A stretch of DNA of 64,000 nt from Muricea muricata. Its lineage: Eukaryota > Cnidaria > Anthozoa > Malacalcyonacea > Plexauridae. The notes under the pieces were generated by a model. It saw only the letters and a program-made list of their open reading frames with translations, did no database searches and was not told the origin of the DNA. Made by a program: the position numbers and the translations under genes. Location: assembly GCA_963855995.1 (NCBI GenBank), contig OY979725.1:12752383-12816382 (forward strand). The letters run 5' to 3'. Positions 57,101 through 64,000 of this stretch are shown piece by piece. Position 1 is the stretch's first letter. The number at the start of each line of letters is the position of its first letter.

Positions 57101-60100
57101 TAAGTGACATGGCAAATTATTATATATAAAGAATGATGACTTGGGTGGTCGGTAAACACATCGACACCTGTAAGCAGTACGGTCTGGGTGATATCTTCTG
57201 AGAGATTTTTATACTCATGGTATATCTTTACCGGTATGTAATCGACTATTCTTAACTCTCCTCAATCCATTTCTCTCAAATGACTACATACAATAACTTG
57301 ACTTCTTCATTAGTTACTTTTTACACGATTCAATTCCACTCTCTATGCACGTGCTATTGAATAATCCATACGAATGTTTTGTTCGTTACTACTTCTTTAA
57401 GAAGTCATTAAATCATTACTTTCTAATATGTAAGGTTACTCCCACACAGCAATCATGGAAACCAGTTGTAATGATATCTTTGTTTACTTATTGTAGTGAA
57501 GATTTCACGATCGCATGAAAACATTGTTTTATATATATTTTTTCGATTTCAATGACATATTTGCGTCATGGCGAATTACTTGGCGAAGTTCTTAAATCTC
57601 TTCTGAGTGCATTACACTAACTTAAAGACGGCTGAGGTAGTTCGTTTCGTAGAGGTGTCCCAACATCCACAAAACTATGAGTAACATCTTTGCTTGCTGC
57701 TTGTCTTCGGTTCTTTGAAAAGCTTTTTTCGGGGGGGAGCATATGCAGGGGGCAGCTGTTATCATGCAATCCATTGGGAACTTGGTTCTCTTGGTTGTGG
57801 AAGACCTACGCCATGAACAGAGACTAATTCTGTTAATCACGTCATGGTATTTGTTTACATGCTCCTATGGAAACGCGGGGAAAACAGAAAGAATTATAAA
57901 AAAGTCTCGGGAAAAAAGCACATACCAGTGATGAGTTATTCAATATACAACAGACATATTGACCCGTCTGGTTTTAACGATTTTTTTCAAGTACACATCA
58001 ATAAATTTCTATATAAGCACTGCCAAGGTCATTTATACCTATTAAACCATCCAACAAGGCAAAATTGATCGATGGAGAACGATCATTGCATGACATTGAA
58101 AGATAACTGAGATTGAATGTGCATGGAATACAATGCAGACTTTCGAGTGATTTCATGAATACTCAGCTACCCAAGAGACACAGAGAGGTTTGTGTTTGTT
58201 TTATGGTTAGAGGCTGACTCGTCTTGTGACTCCCAGCGGAACTCACAAGACCGATCGTTGCTGCGTCCTCATAATGTTTTATCACGGAGACATGTAGCAT
58301 AGTTAATCCGCAGTTTATATGAATGTTGTCAAGGACAAATAACAAAATGATTTACGAATTATGCAACTTATACTTTTGTGGAAACACCACATCAATTTGT
58401 GATTGCAAAGCTTTCGATCCGTAGAGTCCAAAAAATAAATAAGCATTGTATAGTAGGTTAAGCCATTCTATATAGGAGTTGGCGCGCTCTCTCTGCCATG
58501 GCGAAATCCATTTTGAATTCTCTTCCTTCCTGGCGCATGAGTGCGTAGTTGATTTGATCATTCAATTAAACTTTCAAATAATAAGATACGAGTTTACGCC
58601 TCAAAGGCCTTGCAGGAATAAATTGATGTTTCGTGTTGTTTCCACAAAATATGAACTTAGATGTTGTTGTTCACAACAGCAAACCTATGCAAAAAACTAG
58701 TATTCGAAAACTAGTATTCGAAAACTTTTAATACATTTGATTGTCTCCTATTTTAAATTGTTCTTGAAGCATCATTTTATTTTTCTGCAGCTAAATACTT
58801 GTTGTATGTAAAAAATAGCGCTAGCATTTGTCTTAATTTTGGAAATTTAGTGTGTTACAAGTGACTTGATATGGATGAATATGATATGTCGTGTAGGTCT
58901 CATAGAAACCCCATATCATAGCGAAATATAAAAATAAAAAATCCAATTATCCAATATTCCAAATAGCTAATTAGTTAGCTATAAGGATATAAAAACACAG
59001 AGCTGCTAATAAAGCAAACTGCTGATAATTCATAACTCATCAACTTTGCCATTTATTAACTTCTACAACCTTCCTGTAATATGAATTATGATACACCTTT
59101 GATGAAAACTGTTGAAAAAACGGTCATGCGACCTTGGGTCTTACTTAATCTATCTAAGCTTCCTCTCTGGTTGAAAAAAGTTGAAATTGTTGCAAATAGG
59201 TTCCGATGTCTAAGGCAACTACTATAACCACGCAGTCTGCATTCATCAAGTTCAACAGTAAAAATGAAACATCCTATAGCTTCATTATTTATCTATATTG
59301 CAATTCGATTGGTTGAGAGGCATGCAATTATTTATCAATCGTAGCGACTTGTACAGCAAATGTCAGTAATTTTCTCACGAGATATAATCAACACATAATC
59401 ACAAGGGAATCTCGTGTAGGTAATGATTAATATGATGATTAATATTATATACTCGTGATTTTTTTAAAAATGTGCCAAATTGACACGACTGGTATTTTTT
59501 GCATATCGTTTAAAAAATCACTTGCAAGTAATCACCAGTTGCACTCTGTCTGTAGCGCATGTGGAACTCTATACTAATATAACATAGGATCATCTTGGTA
59601 TTTTTGTTTGCAATTTCTGTGACTAAATAACACCCTTGGCAACCAACTTCCGTCAAACGTGTATATAGAAAGAAAATTAACTAATATATAGCCACCCACA
59701 TATGATTCGCACAATCATGCTCAAACAACAAAAAAGCATGCACGGCCCGTTCATTGGAGATTAAAAAAACCCACGCACAATATCAGAGTAAAATACAATT
59801 TAAGGTACATCTCATGTTATAGCGATCTAGAAGCAACCTTGTAAATACATAGTTTTGTCTATGGTTTGACCATAAGATGTCTGCATAGTTTGTCAATTTG
59901 TGATATTAGAGCAGTTGGTTTGACAAGGGCTTTGCAACGAAGTCATAATATCACCAGGTTTTTTTTTGTCCTGTCTTTTTTTTAAAGAACTCGAATTTCT
60001 AAGATGATAATATTCGGAGTTTGTTTTGTCTTTTGTACAATATCAGACAAGCTATTGACCATTACTGCTACTGCTAAAGTAAAAAAAAACACATTGGAAT

Positions 60101-63100
60101 GCAAAGACAACCATGGATACTGCAGATCTATATATTATCCTCTTCAGGATACTGTTTCACAGATCTATATTATCCACTTCAATAAATTGATACAGATACA
60201 TAAATTCCTGTATGTATATAAATATATATTGAAGATACAATACATTATTACAACAAGGGTTGCCTGGCATCCTAACATCTTCATGTTTTTTCTTTGTTTT
60301 GCCTAAGTGAATCTAAAAAAATGCCGATTCCGGTGTACAATCCCATTCCAAACTTGTTACAAGTATACAGTTGTCTTGACACGAGAAATTAAACTACAAA
60401 ACTAGGACAAAATGATTTGCACTTCAAAATATTTCTACTATATTTAAATACTTCAAAACTTTGGCTATAGCTTTTTATAGCAATATTGGTTTGTGAGTAT
60501 CGACTCTCAGCGACTCTGCATCTTACTGTATTTAGTTCTGGTATTGACTGTCTTTAGATCCACAGGTATTCAATTTATAGCGATGACATATAATATATAT
60601 GTAACTGGAGAAAAGCATATCCATGTACAAGCGTATGTGGTAGCAAAGAATTATCTATATATATACACGCTAGTTTTATGTTGTTGCACGATTTCAGTGT
60701 TGTTGCCTGCTGTACTTCGTCTTTCTACATGCACAGAGTCTTAAACTATTTCGAAAAGAGATTAGACTGGGAAGAACAGTCTGCTATTCAATGTATTTGA
60801 CACATGTGACGAGTTCGGAGTTGTAAAGATAGTGGGTTATGGACGGTGGAGTTATCGGAGCATGTCTGATTTGTTATCATAAACCTATTCACCACATAAG
60901 TTTCGATAATCAATATAATATGACATGTTCTGTTCTGTTGCTAAAATTGTGAGTGTTCTGCTAAGCTACAGCGAAAAATTGCAGATTACCCAATTCGTTT
61001 TGTTGTTTACGCGCACGCACAGAAACAAATTCCGAGTGCCAACAAAATCCTTGCAATCAGTTTGAACCGTAGCCGGAAATGTTGAATCCGGAAACACATG
61101 GCGCGCGTATATGTGCTGTAATGCTCGTTCGACGATTTCCTGGAAATCAATCCTGTTCAGCATCAATCTAATTTCTCCATGATACAAACCACCGAGTTTT
61201 GCAAAGATGATAGTGTTTCGGTGTAGAACGAAATGTGAGTTTGATAGGTATTTCCTGATTAGAGCGCACCATTTGCCTGCCATGCATGCGTGGACGCACG
61301 AGTGAGTCAATTGTTTCAAGGTTTCGATTCTGTGTTCCGATTACGGCTACAAGCACGAGAGTGTAATCTTGAACGCAATATTCGAAATGTTTTTGTGATA
61401 TTGAACTATGAATAAATTAATCAACAAGTAATAATGGTAATCTCTGTTTAAAGTTTCATTGCACACACAATAACTTGACACATTTGATCAGGCTTGCTGA
61501 GTTAAACCAGAGCACCCGGACCGAGAAAGGCATAAGAGATGGGTCCGAACTCATCCTTTTCATTACTGTAGTTGCAGGTGAGGACACAAGGGTGATCCCA
61601 GTAAAAGCTGGTCAGTTATTTCCTCAAAATAACCATCTCAATAAAACATTGAAATTCAGTGAAGAAATATTACTTTAAAATACAAACCCAGCTTGTAATA
61701 TACGATGTTTGTCAATAACAAAGACTACCTGTTAGTATTGTGACGATTTTTTTACAATGAAAAAGCTAATTGATCATTACGTTATGAACGAAATATTATA
61801 AAAGTGCTTGGAGAGGAGTCTATTTGCATTCAATTTCTCTGACCATTGTGGAACTTAGACTCGCAGGCGCCACGTACTTAACCTTCTTTCAGAAAGTAAT
61901 TGACACCAACTCATATCAATTCCATGCGCGCTACCCTACAATAGTAGCTATAGGCTTGTTGCCAAACAAAATAATAAATGCTTTGGAAACCAGACCAGGC
62001 TACTTAAGTGGAAACTTGTTCCTCGTCGGTTATTTGAAAATGCACAAAAACGAATAGAAATCCAGGAAATAAAAGCATATTGACAAAAAGATAACGCATC
62101 TGATTGCTTGAGAAACTAAAGTTTACAAACTGATGGTTTCAGGCTCACTTAGAAAGGAACTAATGAATTCAATAGGTATAATCCTTGGCTAATCATGACA
62201 ACGTTACAGAACTATTGAATACGATTAGTTCGCGAGCTAGAATTTTTGAGAAGTCTGGAGGATGACAACTCTGTGATTATCCCAAGAACATTACGAAATT
62301 CACCGATCACATTCCAAGCTGTGAATGCGAGTATAACAGTGATGACAGCTTCAAAAGTAATGTGGAATTACACGTGGGCTGGTATGTTGAGTTGGTCTTT
62401 TGGAATGTTTAAATTGCACCGAAATCTAATTTACGTCAAGCAGTCTTTATTTTGCTGATGTAATAAGCTACATCATCATAAGCTAATGCAATAAGCTACA
62501 TCGAATGGACACTGTTAGAAAACCTTTTGAAATCAAATATGGTCCCAGTTCATTTCGTTTTATAGATGATTACTTGGTTTAGTTTTGTTTTTTCCCATGC
62601 TGGAACAATTATTTCTGTCTAGTGTCTAAGATAAGGTCATAAACGGTGAATATTTGCAGCATTCTGAGTTTATTAGACGTTGTTTGATAAAGTGAGAACC
62701 AAAGTGGGCCAAAGAAGGAGCCTTGCCAATACCGTGCAAAACTACCTTGACACCACAGATGTTCTTGTAATTTATTTAAAGGACAATTTAACTGAATGTG
62801 AAAATTAAAACTATACACTTAATAATGGAAAGTAGAAAGAGTCGTGCACACTTAGCTGACAGACAAATCAATGCATAATCATAAATGAAGACCTCACACA
62901 ATCTATATTAAGAAGTTTCTGGACAATAACCTCACTATTTGCACAACCAGCCTGAAGGGTTTAATATTATTTCACACAATCCTAAATGTTGGTTTAGCAA
63001 CTATTACTAGTGACCTTGTACATAAAAGTAGATCATTTTAAATGCGTGATAAGCCGAAGTGGAAAGCTGCAAGAAAAGCATTTTTATCCCAGATAAGTAA

Positions 63101-64000
63101 CTTAGATGTCAGTTACCAGGTTTTTTTTCCAAAAAGTTCGAACACCAACGAATATCAAAGTGTTGATAAATAACAGTACAGTTTTTAAAACCCATATATC
63201 ATTTACTAAGAGCTTAAATTTTTTAATATATGCTTTACATAAACCAGTTACGTATTCAACTTACTGTAATTTCGAATTAATTTTGTTTTAAATGACCGGT
63301 TACAAACCGTCAGACAAAATTAAAATAACGGTTCTTTCTTCTGATGATTATCTTGAATGTACGCTGCAGGTCGTTCAGATACACTATCTTAAAAGTCATG
63401 TTCATATCGATTGAGTAACACCTATCTGCCAGTCAGCATCGTGTGAGCCGGCAAACGTTTCGTGGGTGTTTCAAAACATTTTTATTTTTGACTTACGAAA
63501 CACCCCACGACTCTTTGATCTTAGAGTCCTCACAATGACAAAAGGTTTTCCTATTTTAAATTTTGGCAATATTGAAAGATTTCTTAAAATACTTAAAATC
63601 TCTTAATTGTTATGTGCATGCAAGTTGGCAGTGTTTTACCGAGTCTGGTTTTTATTGATTCAGACTTGAGTCGAGTTGAGTTGAATCCGCTAAACAAAAT
63701 GCAACGACTCGAATCCGCCGAATCTTGGTTGGAATCGAATCAATGGCTTGACTCGAACTTGGTGTATATATGACTCGTTACAACACTGTCCTCAATATCT
63801 TCCCTGTAACCAAAATTCTACGAGATTTTGAGTCGAAGTATACCATACTTAACATTTTTGCTTTCTTTATAACTTTATGCCACTAAAATTTAGCATACGA
63901 TGACTGAACTTGCCCACACATGAATTTTAAAACAGACACATTGTACAATATCAACACTTACTCTGCCGGTGGCTATATATAAACTTGAACATGTTCTCAC
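51153..64000. other. No gene seen, 51.2-64 kb
   Basis: Long AT-rich stretch. Noted within it: inverted short repeats with acaacattgaacaatgttgg at about 55001, and a hairpin at 63455-63511 (tttcgtgggtgtttc / gaaacaccccacg). No tRNA, EGF, LRR, DM or transposase signature was found in any frame by eye. Confidence 0.45.

Overview
The window looks like nuclear DNA from an intron-rich, AT-rich animal genome. An anthozoan cnidarian (stony coral or sea anemone) is the most likely source. The grounds are short phase-1 EGF exons, DM-domain genes with a DMA motif, tRNA-headed SINE-like repeats and TTAA-flanked foldback elements. The assignment is inferred from gene and repeat style, not from a match, and other invertebrates are not excluded. 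No prokaryotic features, rRNA or CRISPR are visible.

Region 1 (1-23.5 kb, minus strand) is a head-to-tail array of related cell-surface protein genes. From right to left on the minus strand: a two-exon 3' relic (gene D, 23455-23483 and 23194-23270), gene C (22838-14897), gene B (14633-9795), an orphan terminal exon (9169-9236), gene A (8726-4153), and the 5' part of gene 0 (3794 to beyond position 1). Each intact gene encodes a signal peptide and an LRRNT cap spliced straight onto an LRRCT cap with no leucine-rich repeats between, followed by a chain of EGF modules. EGF exons are symmetrical phase 1-1. My exon models sum to exact multiples of three: A 573 aa, B 557 aa, and C 666 aa if a broken third LRR module is skipped. 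Genes B and C end in a transmembrane helix plus a short charged cytoplasmic tail on its own exon. Gene A, the orphan exon and relic D end in a short hydrophobic tail typical of GPI-anchored proteins. A TGACGTCA palindrome lies 49 bp upstream of the ATG in genes 0 and A, at -63 in B, and mutated at -49 in C. Intergenic gaps are very small, about 130-220 bp from one gene's poly(A) signal to the next ATG.

The array is strongly rearranged. It contains duplicated junction blocks, orphan terminal exons, a near-perfect 341-bp-arm palindrome with an exact 54-bp exon copy beside it, MITE and foldback insertions, and a minisatellite across a splice acceptor.

Region 2 (23.5-28 kb) holds diverged ~370-bp tandem repeats that cut off relic D, a 21-bp triplet repeat, and a tRNA-derived SINE-like element, but no gene I can support.

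Region 3 (28.3-34.6 kb, plus strand) carries two DMRT (DM-domain) transcription factor genes in tandem, each in two exons with a phase-1 intron after the DM domain. The second also has a DMA (CUE-like) motif and a C-terminal CxxC-x10-CxxC zinc ribbon.

Region 4 (34.6-64 kb) has no gene I can support. It holds two TTAA-flanked inverted-repeat elements, a duplicated ~290-bp repeat, a degenerate tRNA-Thr-like element, a SINE-like element and simple repeats. It may be regulatory landscape for the DMRT pair, but nothing in the sequence proves that.
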